64,000 bases of DNA from Bacillota bacterium (GTDB taxonomy: Bacteria > Bacillota > Bacilli > Paenibacillales > NBRC-103111), in the NCBI GenBank assembly GCA_023388055.1, contig JAEWGW010000046.1, positions 124,001 to 188,000 of the forward strand. Direction: 5' to 3'. The position numbers and the translations under genes were made by a program. The notes beneath the pieces were generated by a model. The model was not told the origin of the DNA and did no database searches. It worked only from the letters and a program-made list of their open reading frames with translations. The stretch's first letter is position 1; each line of letters starts with the position of its first letter. Shown here in pieces: positions 7,787 through 16,559 of the stretch.

Positions 7787-10222
7787 TTGAAATTCGGCCA
7801 TTTTGATGATCAGCGCAAGGAATACGTCATTACGACCCCTCAAACCCCCTATCCCTGGATTAATTACCTGGGCAATGAGAGCTTTTTCGGCCTCATCTCC
7901 AACACCTCCGGCGGCTACTGCTTTTACCGGGACGCGCGTTTACGGAGGCTGACCCGTTACCGCTACAACAATGTCCCTCTGGACAATGGCGGACGTTACT
8001 TCTATCTGCATGACAACGGTGATTTCTGGACGCCGGGCTGGATGCCGGTCAAGCGGGAGCTGGATTTTTATGAATGCCGCCATGGTCTGGGCTATACCTC
8101 CATCACCGGCGAACGCAACGGCATCCGCGTCAGCCAGCTGGCCTTCATTCCCCTGGGCTTCAATGGCGAAGTGTACCAGGTTAAGGTGAAAAACACCGGC
8201 GACACCTCTAAAACTGTCACTCTTTTTTCCTTCATCGAATTCTGTCTCTGGAACGCTTATGACGATATGACCAACTTCCAACGGAACCTGAGCATCGGTG
8301 AGGTGGAGGTGGAGGACAATGCCATCTACCATAAGACGGAATACCGGGAGCGCCGGAATCACTTCTCCTTTTTCTCGGTAAACCGTCCCTTCGACGGCTT
8401 CGACACCGACCGGGATACCTTCCTGGGCGCGTACAATGGCTTTGATCATCCCGATGTGGTGGCGGCCGGTGAATCCTCCAATTCCGTAGCCAGCGGCTGG
8501 TGTCCGGTAGGCTCGCACTCCTTCAAGCTCAGCCTTGCTCCCGGAGAAGAGCAGTCTCTGGTGTTTGTGCTGGGGTATGTGGAGAATCCCGAGGAGGAGA
8601 AATGGGAAAAACCCGGTGTCATCAACAAATCCCGGGCCTATGAAATGATGAGCCGCTTCCCCGGTGACGGAGCCGTAGACCGCGCCCTTGCCGACCTGGC
8701 CGCTTATTGGGACCGCCTGCTGGGCAAATACACGGTAGATACCAGTGACGACAAGCTGGCCCGGATGGTCAACATCTGGAACCCGTATCAATGTATGGTC
8801 ACCTTCAATATGTCCCGCTCGGCCTCCTATTTCGAATCGGGCATCGGCCGGGGTATGGGCTTCCGGGATTCCAACCAGGATCTCCTGGGCTTCGTGCACC
8901 AGATTCCCGAACGCGCCAAAGAGCGGATTATCGACATCGCCTCTACCCAATTCGAGGACGGCAGCGCCTATCACCAATATCAGCCTCTGACCAAAAAGGG
9001 CAACCACGAGGTGGGCGGCGGCTTCAACGACGATCCCCTGTGGCTGATTGTCGGCACGGCGGCGTACATTAAGGAAACGGGAGATTTCAGCATCCTGGAT
9101 GAGCAGGTGCCCTTCGACTGCAATCCGGACAATACGGCGACCCTGTTCGAGCATCTGAAGCGTTCCTTCTATCATGTTATCCACAACCTGGGGCCTCATG
9201 GTCTGCCGCTGATCGGCCGTGCGGACTGGAATGACTGCCTCAACCTGAACTGCTTCTCCAAGGAGCCGGGCGAGTCCTTCCAAACCACCGGCAACATCGA
9301 CGGCCGTGTGGCTGAATCCGTCTTTATCGCAGGGTTGTTCGTATTCACCGGGCCGGACTTCGCCGCTCTGTGCCGGCTGCGCGGTTTGGACGGGGAAGCG
9401 GAAGCCGCTGAGGCCGCTATTGAGGAAATGCGCAAAACCACCATGAACCACGGCTTTGACGGAGATTGGTTCCTGCGGGCCTACGATCATTTTGGCGATA
9501 AGGTGGGAAGCAAGGAAAATGCCGAGGGACAAATTTTCATTGAGCCCCAAGGCATATGCGTCATGGCCGGCATCGGCGCGGAGGACGGCTCCGCCCTGAA
9601 GGCGCTGGAGTCTGTGAAGGAGCGTCTGGAAACGCCCTACGGCATCGTGCTGCAAAACCCGCCCTACTCCACCTACTATCTCAACCTGGGTGAGATCTCC
9701 ACCTATCCGCCAGGTTACAAGGAAAACGCAGGGATTTTCTGCCACAATAACCCCTGGATCATGATTGCCGAAACCGTGCTGGGCCGGGGAGACAGAGCCT
9801 TCGAGGTATACCGGAAGATCGCTCCCGCTTACCTGGAGGAGATCAGCGAAATCCACAAGATGGAGCCGTATGTCTACTCCCAAATGATTGCCGGCAAGGA
9901 TGCCGTACGCCACGGCGAAGCCAAAAACTCCTGGCTGACCGGAACCGCCGCCTGGAACTATATCGCCATTACACAAGCGATTCTCGGCATTAAGCCGGAC
10001 TTTGGCGGTTTGCAGGTAGACCCCTGCATCCCTGCAGAGTGGGACGGCTACACCATTACACGGGAATTCCGGGGAAGCACGTATGTCATCGCCGTCAAAA
10101 ATCCGGAGCATGTCTCCTGCGGTGTCCGCAGCGTAACTGTGGACGAACGGCCGGTGGAGGGCAATATTCTGCCTGTATTCCCGGAAGGCGGCGTCCATCA
10201 GGTAGAGGTTGTTCTGGGATAA
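7787..10222 (+). CDS. cbp: Cellobiose phosphorylase (GH94)
   Basis: Cytoplasmic enzyme that splits cellobiose with phosphate into glucose and alpha-glucose 1-phosphate. At 811 residues it has the normal length. It matches, as I remember it, the Cellulomonas enzyme almost throughout: HFDDQRKEYVITTPQTPYPW at residues 5-24, GIGRGMGFRDSNQDLLGF at 352-369, GRADWNDCLNLNCF at 477-490 and STYPPGYKENAGIFCHNN later. Asp483 in the WND motif corresponds to the catalytic acid. Domain order is N-terminal beta-sandwich, helical linker, (alpha/alpha)6 barrel, C-terminal jelly roll. The start is TTG at 7787, with AAAGGAG 9 nt upstream and no ATG better placed. The LacI-type operator upstream suggests cellobiose-induced expression. 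No cellobiose transporter is adjacent. Confidence 0.96.
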   Translation: MKFGHFDDQRKEYVITTPQTPYPWINYLGNESFFGLISNTSGGYCFYRDARLRRLTRYRYNNVPLDNGGRYFYLHDNGDFWTPGWMPVKRELDFYECRHGLGYTSITGERNGIRVSQLAFIPLGFNGEVYQVKVKNTGDTSKTVTLFSFIEFCLWNAYDDMTNFQRNLSIGEVEVEDNAIYHKTEYRERRNHFSFFSVNRPFDGFDTDRDTFLGAYNGFDHPDVVAAGESSNSVASGWCPVGSHSFKLSLAPGEEQSLVFVLGYVENPEEEKWEKPGVINKSRAYEMMSRFPGDGAVDRALADLAAYWDRLLGKYTVDTSDDKLARMVNIWNPYQCMVTFNMSRSASYFESGIGRGMGFRDSNQDLLGFVHQIPERAKERIIDIASTQFEDGSAYHQYQPLTKKGNHEVGGGFNDDPLWLIVGTAAYIKETGDFSILDEQVPFDCNPDNTATLFEHLKRSFYHVIHNLGPHGLPLIGRADWNDCLNLNCFSKEPGESFQTTGNIDGRVAESVFIAGLFVFTGPDFAALCRLRGLDGEAEAAEAAIEEMRKTTMNHGFDGDWFLRAYDHFGDKVGSKENAEGQIFIEPQGICVMAGIGAEDGSALKALESVKERLETPYGIVLQNPPYSTYYLNLGEISTYPPGYKENAGIFCHNNPWIMIAETVLGRGDRAFEVYRKIAPAYLEEISEIHKMEPYVYSQMIAGKDAVRHGEAKNSWLTGTAAWNYIAITQAILGIKPDFGGLQVDPCIPAEWDGYTITREFRGSTYVIAVKNPEHVSCGVRSVTVDERPVEGNILPVFPEGGVHQVEVVLG

Positions 10223-10383
10223 ATTGGAGCCGCCAAACGCCGCAGCTTTAAGCTTTTTTTCAGGTTTCATTCATCTGTTCTTAAGCTTTGTCCGGTAAAC
10301 TGCCATCATAGACGAACCTTAGAGAGCAACAGCAGGAGAATAAGAAGGAAAGAATAAGAAGGAAAAGCAAGGCAATAGCTAAG

Positions 10384-10428
10384 AGCCCTTATCCGTTTTG
10401 GCCACTGAGGCGACGGGTAAGGGCTTTT
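10384..10428 (+). terminator. Terminator-like hairpin downstream of cbp
   Basis: AGCCCTTATCCG (10384-10395) pairs with CGGGTAAGGGCT (10414-10425) with one wobble, followed by TTTT. It lies 160 bp after the phosphorylase stop. A shorter AAGCTTTTTTT element at 10250-10260 may act earlier. Confidence 0.55.
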
Positions 10429-10550
10429 CGATATGCGGAGATACGGAGATGCGCGGGGATTACCGCTACTATGGTCCAATGTGATGGGCCACAGACGGTG
10501 CGCAGCGGCTCCCGGTCGATGATGCGGCATTTGCCAAGCCTACACTTTTT

Positions 10551-10734
10551 TAACGGAAGTGAGAGCTCTTATATGTGCCAAAATGGGGGTTCGAAAAATC
10601 TAACGGAAGCCAGAGACGTTATTCGACCAAAATCGGGCTTCCCAGAGGCTGTCTGGCCCGAATAGCGGCCGTGGCCGCCGTTAGATTTTCAAAAGTGGTA
10701 TTTTCGCGGCAATAGCCGCTTGTACCGCCGTTAG
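10551..10734. repeat. Quartet intergenic repeat, locus 3 (AACGGAAG subtype)
   Basis: Forward units at 10551-10579 and 10601-10628 (TAACGGAAGYSAGAG then TTAT); inverted units at 10659-10684 and 10709-10734 (AATAGCSGC...CCGCCGTTAG). Same layout as the other loci: two direct, two inverted, TATT ends inward. It lies between the convergent cbp and GNAT genes. No gene is seen in 10223-10873. Confidence 0.75.
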
Positions 10735-10873
10735 AATCGGAGACGACTCAACGGGACCATCACCGGCGAGATGCCGAATCAGCCAAAAAAGGCACCGGAC
10801 GGCTCCCTCCGGAGCCGTACCGATGCCCACACACGATTCTACCCTTCCGCATCCGCTCGCATTTCACGCCGAT

Positions 10874-11305
10874 TTAAGCCAGCGCTTTTTCCAGAAGGGA
10901 CTGGGCGGAAGCCGCCTGATAGCCGTATTTGCGGAAGAAACCAACATTGGCGAGACGTCCGGAAACGCTCATCCGTTTGGCGCCAAGCTCACCTGCGCGT
11001 TTTTCCGCCGTTTCCATCAGAAGCTCGCCGATGCCCTGCCCGTGGAGCTCGGGGGCAACGCACAGCGCTTCAATGCAGGAGATGCCCGCTTCGCCCTGGG
11101 ACAGCATCACCACACCCACGACTTTATGATGCAGTACGGCCACATAGCTCAACCGCTCCGGCATATCCCGGATCACCCGCTCCCAGCAAAACTCCTCGGG
11201 ATTCTCCAGACCGGCCGTCCGCCATGCCTCCTGTACCAGCTCCGCTACCGCTTCCGCATGCGCATTCGCGCAGCAGGTGACAACCACTTCCTGCTCCAGT
11301 CTCAT
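10874..11305 (-). CDS. GNAT-family N-acetyltransferase
   Basis: A protein of about 143 residues with the GNAT fold. The acetyl-CoA-binding signature is visible as CVAPELHGQGIGELLMETAEK (motif A, V-x-x-x-x-R/Q-G-x-G), preceded by the beta4 strand with VVGVVMLSQGEAGISCIEAL and followed by SGRLANVGFFRKYGYQ (motif B). ATG 11305 is preferred: GGGTGA lies about 9 nt upstream, whereas the GTG at 11317 has no ribosome binding site. It stands alone between the convergent phosphorylase and PTS genes. Substrate unknown. Confidence 0.85.
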   Translation of the reverse strand: MRLEQEVVVTCCANAHAEAVAELVQEAWRTAGLENPEEFCWERVIRDMPERLSYVAVLHHKVVGVVMLSQGEAGISCIEALCVAPELHGQGIGELLMETAEKRAGELGAKRMSVSGRLANVGFFRKYGYQAASAQSLLEKALA

Positions 11306-11518
11306 GCTCAGGATCACCCATTTCCAATTGATTGTATGTTGTACTTATTATAAAACAGCCAACAGAAAATGGGAATAAAGTTTGTTGCTTTTTTCACAAG
11401 CGCAAGAACGATTGGCACAAATCCGCCATACTCCCAAACTTACATCGTCCAGATCTGCCGTACTCCCAGATCCGCATCCTCCCAGATCCGTCATACTCCA
11501 CAAGGCGCCGCGACGAAA

Positions 11519-11544
11519 TAAACCCCCGGCTTATCAGCCGGAGG
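11519..11544 (-). terminator. Terminator of the fructose PTS operon
   Basis: On the minus strand CCTCCGGCT-GATA-AGCCGGGGG is followed by TTTATTT. It lies about 50 bp after the EI stop codon. Confidence 0.75.
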
Positions 11545-11596
11545 CCCAACATTTTTTAAGCAGCATATTAGAATAAGCCGAACTCTTCTGCCCTAC

Positions 11597-13327
11597 CTAC
11601 GATCTTGCTTCCAGAAAAGCGGTCAACGCCCCGCGGATCTCCTCCGGTGTCTCCAGCTCCAGCACCTGTTCCGCCAGCTTCACACAATCGGCATGGCTGC
11701 ATCCGGCGACGGTTTCCTTCACCTTGTGAATGGAGCCGGGGGACATGCTCCACTCATGGAGCCCCAGCCCCAGAAGCAGCGGCGCCGCCAGCCGGTCGCC
11801 GGCCATGCTGCCGCACATCCCCGCCCATTTGCCGTGGGCATTGGCCGCGTCTATCACATTCTTGATCAGCCGGATCACCGCCGGGTGGAAATAATCATAG
11901 AGATAAGAGACCTTTTCATTCATGCGGTCCACCGCAACCGTATACTGCACCAGATCATTGGTGCCAATGCTGAAGAAATCCACTTCCTTGGCGAAGCTGT
12001 GGGCCATAACCGCGGCGGACGGAATCTCCACCATGATGCCCAGCTCCACCTTCTCCGCCATCGGAGTCCCTTCCGCCTCCAGCTGCGTCCGAACCTCCGT
12101 ATAGATGGCCTTCGCCTGCCGCCATTCCCCCAGCCCCGAGATCATGGGAAACATGATCTTCAAATTGCCGAAGGCGCTGGCCCGCAGCACCGCCCTAAGC
12201 TGGATGCGCAGCAGCTCCTGCCGGTCCAGACAAAGCCGGATGGCCCTGTAGCCCAGGAACGGGTTCATCTCCTTCGGGAGCTCCAGATACGGCAGCTCCT
12301 TGTCTCCGCCGATATCCAACGTCCGGATGACAACCGGCTGGCCCTCCATGGACTCTGCCACTGCTTTGTAGGCCTTAAACTGGAGCTCTTCGCCGGGCAT
12401 CGTGCTGCTGCCCATAAACAGAAACTCCGTGCGGTACAAACCTACCGCCTCCGCTCCTTTGGCCAGCAGCCCCTCCGCTTCCGCCGGAGTGCCGATGTTG
12501 GCGGCGATCTCCACCCGGAACCCGTCAGTGGTGGCAGCCGGACGGGCGGCGAAGGCTGCCAGACGCTCCCGTTCAGTCCGCTCCGAATCCATCAGCCGCA
12601 GGAATTCCTCCCGCACCTTCTCCTCCGGACGCACAAAACACTCTCCTGTGGAGCCGTTCAGGATAACCGGGTCGCCATTGCGGATTTCGTCCAGTCCGGC
12701 TCCTACCCCCAGTACTGCGGCAATCCCAAGGGATTGGGCCAAAATAGCCGTGTGAGAGGTTTTCCCGCCGATGCGGGTCACGAACCCTTGGACCAGTGAG
12801 CGGTCCAACTGCACCGTATCCGAGGGGGTCAGGTCGTCAGCGATGAGCACCACTTCTCCGCGGATATCGGACAGGCGGGCTCCCTGATGGTCCAGCACCC
12901 GGGCCAGCAGGCGGCTGCCCACATCCTTGATGTCCGCTGCCCGCTCCTGCATATAAGCGTTATCCATCTTTTCGAAGATACCCGCTATTTGCAGGGCAAT
13001 CCGGCAAACGGCGGTTTCCGCGCTCCAGCCTTCTTTTATAATCAGCTGCTCCATGGGCGGGAAAAAGGTCGGGTCATTCAAAAAGCTGACCTGCCCCTTC
13101 AAAATCCCTGCCTTCTCCTCCCCCAGCTTCAGCTTGGTCTGTTCAATCAGATTGGCCAGCTCCTCCAGACAGCGTGCTTTGGCCTGGCGGAGCTTCTCCA
13201 GCTCCGTATCCGGGGCATCGGTTTTACGCTCGGGTCTGCCTGCCAGCTTCAATGGAGCATAGACAAAGGCTGTTCCCATCCGGATGCCTTCGGAGACACC
13301 AATGCCCTTAATGATTGTGGATGTCAT
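11597..13327 (-). CDS. ptsI: PTS enzyme I (phosphoenolpyruvate-protein phosphotransferase)
   Basis: First protein of the phosphotransferase relay; takes phosphate from PEP and passes it to HPr in the cytoplasm. 576 residues, normal length. Order: N-terminal HPr-binding helical domain (~1-140), phosphohistidine domain with active His192 in GGKTSHTAILA, then the C-terminal PEP-binding TIM barrel with RTEFLFM, GGDKELPYL, FSIGTNDLVQY and the catalytic cysteine in GMCGSMAGD. Last gene of the fructose operon, 24 bp after the HPr gene. Whether it is the only EI of the genome or a fructose-dedicated one cannot be told here. A cotranscribed EI with separate HPr, not a fused FPr, is notable. Confidence 0.95.
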   Translation of the reverse strand: MTSTIIKGIGVSEGIRMGTAFVYAPLKLAGRPERKTDAPDTELEKLRQAKARCLEELANLIEQTKLKLGEEKAGILKGQVSFLNDPTFFPPMEQLIIKEGWSAETAVCRIALQIAGIFEKMDNAYMQERAADIKDVGSRLLARVLDHQGARLSDIRGEVVLIADDLTPSDTVQLDRSLVQGFVTRIGGKTSHTAILAQSLGIAAVLGVGAGLDEIRNGDPVILNGSTGECFVRPEEKVREEFLRLMDSERTERERLAAFAARPAATTDGFRVEIAANIGTPAEAEGLLAKGAEAVGLYRTEFLFMGSSTMPGEELQFKAYKAVAESMEGQPVVIRTLDIGGDKELPYLELPKEMNPFLGYRAIRLCLDRQELLRIQLRAVLRASAFGNLKIMFPMISGLGEWRQAKAIYTEVRTQLEAEGTPMAEKVELGIMVEIPSAAVMAHSFAKEVDFFSIGTNDLVQYTVAVDRMNEKVSYLYDYFHPAVIRLIKNVIDAANAHGKWAGMCGSMAGDRLAAPLLLGLGLHEWSMSPGSIHKVKETVAGCSHADCVKLAEQVLELETPEEIRGALTAFLEARS

Positions 13328-13351
13328 GACATTTCCCTCCTGTCCTCCGGT

Positions 13352-13624
13352 TTACGCTTCTCCGAAGCCTTCCTCTACCAGCCGGGCCAGGGTGTCCACA
13401 GCCGATTCCTCGTCCGGGCCCTCCGCCGTAATGATCATCATAGATCCTTTAGACAGCCCCAGGGTCATCAAACCGAGAATGCTTTTGGCATCGATGGCTG
13501 CGTCCTGCCCCTCCGGCTTCACGGTGATAGCCGATTGGAATGAACCTGCTTTTTCCGAAAACAGCTGGGCGGGACGGATATGAAAGCCCGCTTCGTTTTG
13601 GATGGTTACTTGTTTCTCCAGCAT
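13352..13624 (-). CDS. ptsH: PTS phosphocarrier protein HPr
   Basis: 90-residue small carrier that shuttles phosphate from EI to EIIA. The active-site motif is GFHIRPAQ, with His15 conserved but Ile in place of the more usual Ala (HARPA). The regulatory serine motif is DAKSILGLMTLG (Ser48, equivalent to Ser46 of Bacillus HPr), so it could be a substrate of HPr kinase and co-act with CcpA. An AGGAGGATTCCC element precedes the ATG. Lies 27 bp after EIIA and 24 bp before EI. The divergent sequence and operon position suggest an HPr adapted to fructose uptake (inference). Confidence 0.93.
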   Translation of the reverse strand: MLEKQVTIQNEAGFHIRPAQLFSEKAGSFQSAITVKPEGQDAAIDAKSILGLMTLGLSKGSMMIITAEGPDEESAVDTLARLVEEGFGEA

Positions 13625-13650
13625 GGGAATCCTCCTCTATCCGAAAAAAA

Positions 13651-14103
13651 TTAGATATCAGCCAGCAGTGCGGCCAATTCATCATAATTGCCAACAGCCA
13701 ACAGCTTGCCACGGAATTCCTCATCTATGAGCTTGCGGGAAATGGCGATGAGAATTTTCAGATGTTCGTTGCCTGCCGCCTCTTGAGGCACAGCAATCAT
13801 AAACACCGCTTGTACGGGCTTGCCGTCCAGCGAGGCCCATTCCAAGGGCTGGGCCAGCTTGGCGAAGGCAATACCCGCCTTGGCCACCCCGGGGGACTTG
13901 CCGTGGGGGATAGCCACACCGAAGCCGATGCCTGTGGAACCGGTGGCCTCCCGCTGCAGGACCGCCTCCAGATAGGCGGCTTTGTCGCTTACGCTGCCTC
14001 CATCGGCAAGGCTGTCCACCAGGAGGCGGATCGCCTCCTCCTTGGACGGGGCGGAAAGGGGAATCTTTACGGATTTTATGTCTAACAACTCGGTTATGGT
14101 CAT
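13651..14103 (-). CDS. PTS fructose-type EIIA
   Basis: 150-residue EIIA of the fructose/mannitol class. The phosphorylated residue is His67 in GVAIPHGKSPGV; other family marks are GSTGIGFG just before it and FMIAVPQEAAGNEHLKIL. A separate EIIA polypeptide is used here, with EIIB and EIIC fused in the next gene upstream. Starts 87 bp after EIIBC ends and has AGGAGGGT before the ATG, so it is likely in the same transcript. Receives phosphate from the HPr encoded next. Confidence 0.93.
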   Translation of the reverse strand: MTITELLDIKSVKIPLSAPSKEEAIRLLVDSLADGGSVSDKAAYLEAVLQREATGSTGIGFGVAIPHGKSPGVAKAGIAFAKLAQPLEWASLDGKPVQAVFMIAVPQEAAGNEHLKILIAISRKLIDEEFRGKLLAVGNYDELAALLADI

Positions 14104-14190
14104 GGCAATACCCTCCTGTGCAGATCATGGGATTGAATTTCAACTGTTCAACTATTCAGCTACAGATTGTATGTCCGGCTTCGGGGTTCC

Positions 14191-15582
14191 CTATACCTTC
14201 GGTTGGAGCGGCTTCTTCAGCACTGCCAGCAAGAGGGCTGATACCAGTGTACCTACGACGATGGACAGAGCATACCAGGCTACATGGTTGACGGCATTGG
14301 GAATCGCCAGGACAAAGGCGCCGCCATGGGGAGCACGCAGGGTAATATCGAACATCATGGACATGGCCCCGGTTACGGCAGACCCGGCAATAATCGACGG
14401 AATGACCCGGAAAGGATCACCTGCCGCAAAAGGGATGGCGCCTTCCGTAATGAAGGCCAGACCCAGTACAGAGGCAGCTTTGCCTGCATCCCGCTCCTCG
14501 GGCGTGAACTTGTTCTTGGCAATCAGCGTAGCCAGCCACAAGGCCAGGGGAGGTGTCATGCCGGCAGCCATAACGGCAGCCATCGGGCCGTACACATTGC
14601 TGGCCAACAGGCCCACGGAGAAGGTGTAGGCGGTTTTGTTCAACGGGCCGCCCATATCGAAGGCCATCATGGCTCCCAGGATCAGACCAAGCAGAATGGC
14701 ATTGGTGGTGCCTAGGGTTTGTAGCCAATTGGTCAGGCCATCCATCACATATTTAATTGGTTCGCCAATCACATAAATCATCATAAGTCCGGTTATGCCA
14801 GTTGCCAGCAGAGGGATGATCAGAATGGGCTTCAATCCCTCCAGGTTCCGCGGCATCTTGATGTGCTGCTTCATCCATTTGGCCACATAGCCTGCCAGGA
14901 AACCGGCGATAATGCCGCCGAGGAACCCTGCACCGATCTGGGAGGCCAGCATGCCGCCCACCAAACCGGGAGCCATACCGGGTTTTTCGGCAATGGAGAA
15001 GGCAATGAAGCCGGCCAGAATCGGCACCATCAGTTGGAAGGCGGCGCCGCTGCCGATGTTCATCAAGGCTGCGGCCAATGTGCCCTCCTCCTTGAAGGCT
15101 TCGATCCCGAACACAAAGGACAAGGCGATCAGAAGCCCGCCTGCTACGACCAGAGGCAGCATGGCGGATACCCCGGTCATCAGATGTTTGTAAGCACCTT
15201 TGCGGGCTGCGCCACGGTCTGCCTTCGCTTTTTCCACCTGGTCGGCCAGGCCGGAGGCAGAGCTTTGGGGGGCTGCAGCGGGTTTGTTCAGGGCTTCTTC
15301 GATGAGCCCGGCGGGATTCTTGATGGCTTGGGCCACGGGTACCTTCACAACCGGCTTGCCAACGAAACGCCCCTCCAGCACATCCGTATCCGCTGCGATT
15401 ATAATGGCATGGGCTTCAGCAATTTCCGCGTCGGACAGCTCATTCTCCACACCCACGGCGCCGCGGGTTTCCACCTTGATGTCAATCCCCTTCTCACGGG
15501 CAGTCTTCAGCAGGGATTCGGCAGCCATATAGGTATGGGCCACGCCGGTGGGGCATGCGGTGACAGCCAACAGCTTTTTCAT
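14191..15582 (-). CDS. fruA: PTS fructose transporter EIIBC
   Basis: 463-residue membrane protein that imports fructose and phosphorylates it at C1. The N-terminal EIIB domain (~1-100) has the phosphocysteine Cys10 in TACPTGVAHTYMAAE. A linker rich in Ala follows (~100-125), then an EIIC domain with about nine to ten membrane segments. Substrate-site motifs of the fructose class are visible: DMGGPLNKTAY and FITEGAIPFAAGDP. The start overlaps the fruK stop by 4 bp (ATGA), indicating translational coupling. Confidence 0.95.
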   Translation of the reverse strand: MKKLLAVTACPTGVAHTYMAAESLLKTAREKGIDIKVETRGAVGVENELSDAEIAEAHAIIIAADTDVLEGRFVGKPVVKVPVAQAIKNPAGLIEEALNKPAAAPQSSASGLADQVEKAKADRGAARKGAYKHLMTGVSAMLPLVVAGGLLIALSFVFGIEAFKEEGTLAAALMNIGSGAAFQLMVPILAGFIAFSIAEKPGMAPGLVGGMLASQIGAGFLGGIIAGFLAGYVAKWMKQHIKMPRNLEGLKPILIIPLLATGITGLMMIYVIGEPIKYVMDGLTNWLQTLGTTNAILLGLILGAMMAFDMGGPLNKTAYTFSVGLLASNVYGPMAAVMAAGMTPPLALWLATLIAKNKFTPEERDAGKAASVLGLAFITEGAIPFAAGDPFRVIPSIIAGSAVTGAMSMMFDITLRAPHGGAFVLAIPNAVNHVAWYALSIVVGTLVSALLLAVLKKPLQPKV

Positions 15583-16556
15583 ATCTCATTCATCCCCTTT
15601 TCTTTAATCGTGTATGGAATGGAGGACAGCTTCACCTGATCCAATTTGGCCTCGACTTCCTCGATGCTGCATACCTGTGTGCCCGGTTTGGAGGCGGTAA
15701 TGGTTCCCGCAGCCGAGGTGATCCTGGCCATCTCCGGCAGCGTCCGTCCCCCCAGCAGGCTGTAGACCATAGCCGCTACCATGGAATCTCCGGCCCCGAC
15801 GGTGCTGACCGGCTGAATCGGAAAAGGCCTTGCCCGGTATGCCTCCGTGTCGCTAATAAGGATGGAGCCGTCTCCGCCCATAGATACCAGCACCAGCTTC
15901 AAACCCTTGCTGCGAATCAGCTCCCTGGCGGCAGACACCAGCTCTTCGTCATTCTCCAGCCGACGTCCCAAATACAGCTCCAGCTCGTGAAGATTGGGTT
16001 TGATGGCGAAGGGTTTCGCTTCCACCCCCTCGGCAAAGGCCGGACCATCTGCATCCAGGATCACCGGCACGTTTCGTTTGTGGGCCTCCTCAATCAGCAT
16101 CCGGTAATAGCCCGCAGGTGCACCCGGCGGAAGACTGCCTCCGATAACGGCATAAGCAGCACCCTCAAGTGCAGCGGCAAACCGGGCTGTAAAACGCTCC
16201 AGCACGGCTTCCTCCGCCAGAATACCCGGTTCATTAAATTCGGTGGTTTGCCGGGTGCTTTCGTCTACCACCTTGAGGTTGACCCGGGTTTCCCCCTCTG
16301 CTTCCTCAAAGCCGCAGGTGATCCCGGCCTGCTCCAGCTTGTCCCGGAGCAGCCTGCTTTGGTAGCCGCCAGCCACAGCCAACGCTGCTGCGCTTACGCC
16401 AAAGCCGGATAACACCTTCGCCACATTAATTCCCTTGCCACCCGCATCGATCCGGACCTTCTTGATCCGGTTCAATCCGGCCAGCTCAATGTTGTCCACA
16501 TGGACAGTCTTATCTACAGCAGGATTCATGGTTACAGTAACGACTGCAGGGTTCAT
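15579..16556 (-). CDS. fruK: 1-phosphofructokinase
   Basis: 325-residue PfkB/ribokinase-family enzyme that converts fructose 1-phosphate to fructose 1,6-bisphosphate, the step after PTS uptake. The N-terminal VTMNPAVDKTVHVD and DAGGKGINVAKVL motifs are typical of 1-phosphofructokinase and tagatose-6-phosphate kinase. The C-terminal STVGAGDSMVAAMVYSL carries the catalytic Asp257. Placement between a DeoR regulator and fructose EIIBC makes 1-phosphofructokinase the best call. It begins 3 bp after fruR. Confidence 0.95.
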   Translation of the reverse strand: MNPAVVTVTMNPAVDKTVHVDNIELAGLNRIKKVRIDAGGKGINVAKVLSGFGVSAAALAVAGGYQSRLLRDKLEQAGITCGFEEAEGETRVNLKVVDESTRQTTEFNEPGILAEEAVLERFTARFAAALEGAAYAVIGGSLPPGAPAGYYRMLIEEAHKRNVPVILDADGPAFAEGVEAKPFAIKPNLHELELYLGRRLENDEELVSAARELIRSKGLKLVLVSMGGDGSILISDTEAYRARPFPIQPVSTVGAGDSMVAAMVYSLLGGRTLPEMARITSAAGTITASKPGTQVCSIEEVEAKLDQVKLSSIPYTIKEKGMNEI

Positions 16557-16559
16557 GGG

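Noticed and set aside
7940..10270. Long antisense frame opposite cellobiose phosphorylase
   Set aside because: It mirrors the codon pattern of the real gene in GC-rich DNA and resembles no family.
10771..11353. Plus-strand frames overlapping the GNAT gene near 11 kb
   Set aside because: Arg/Pro-rich antisense translation of a well-supported acetyltransferase.
11693..12799. Antisense frame opposite enzyme I
   Set aside because: Shadow of the ptsI gene; no start site or domain.
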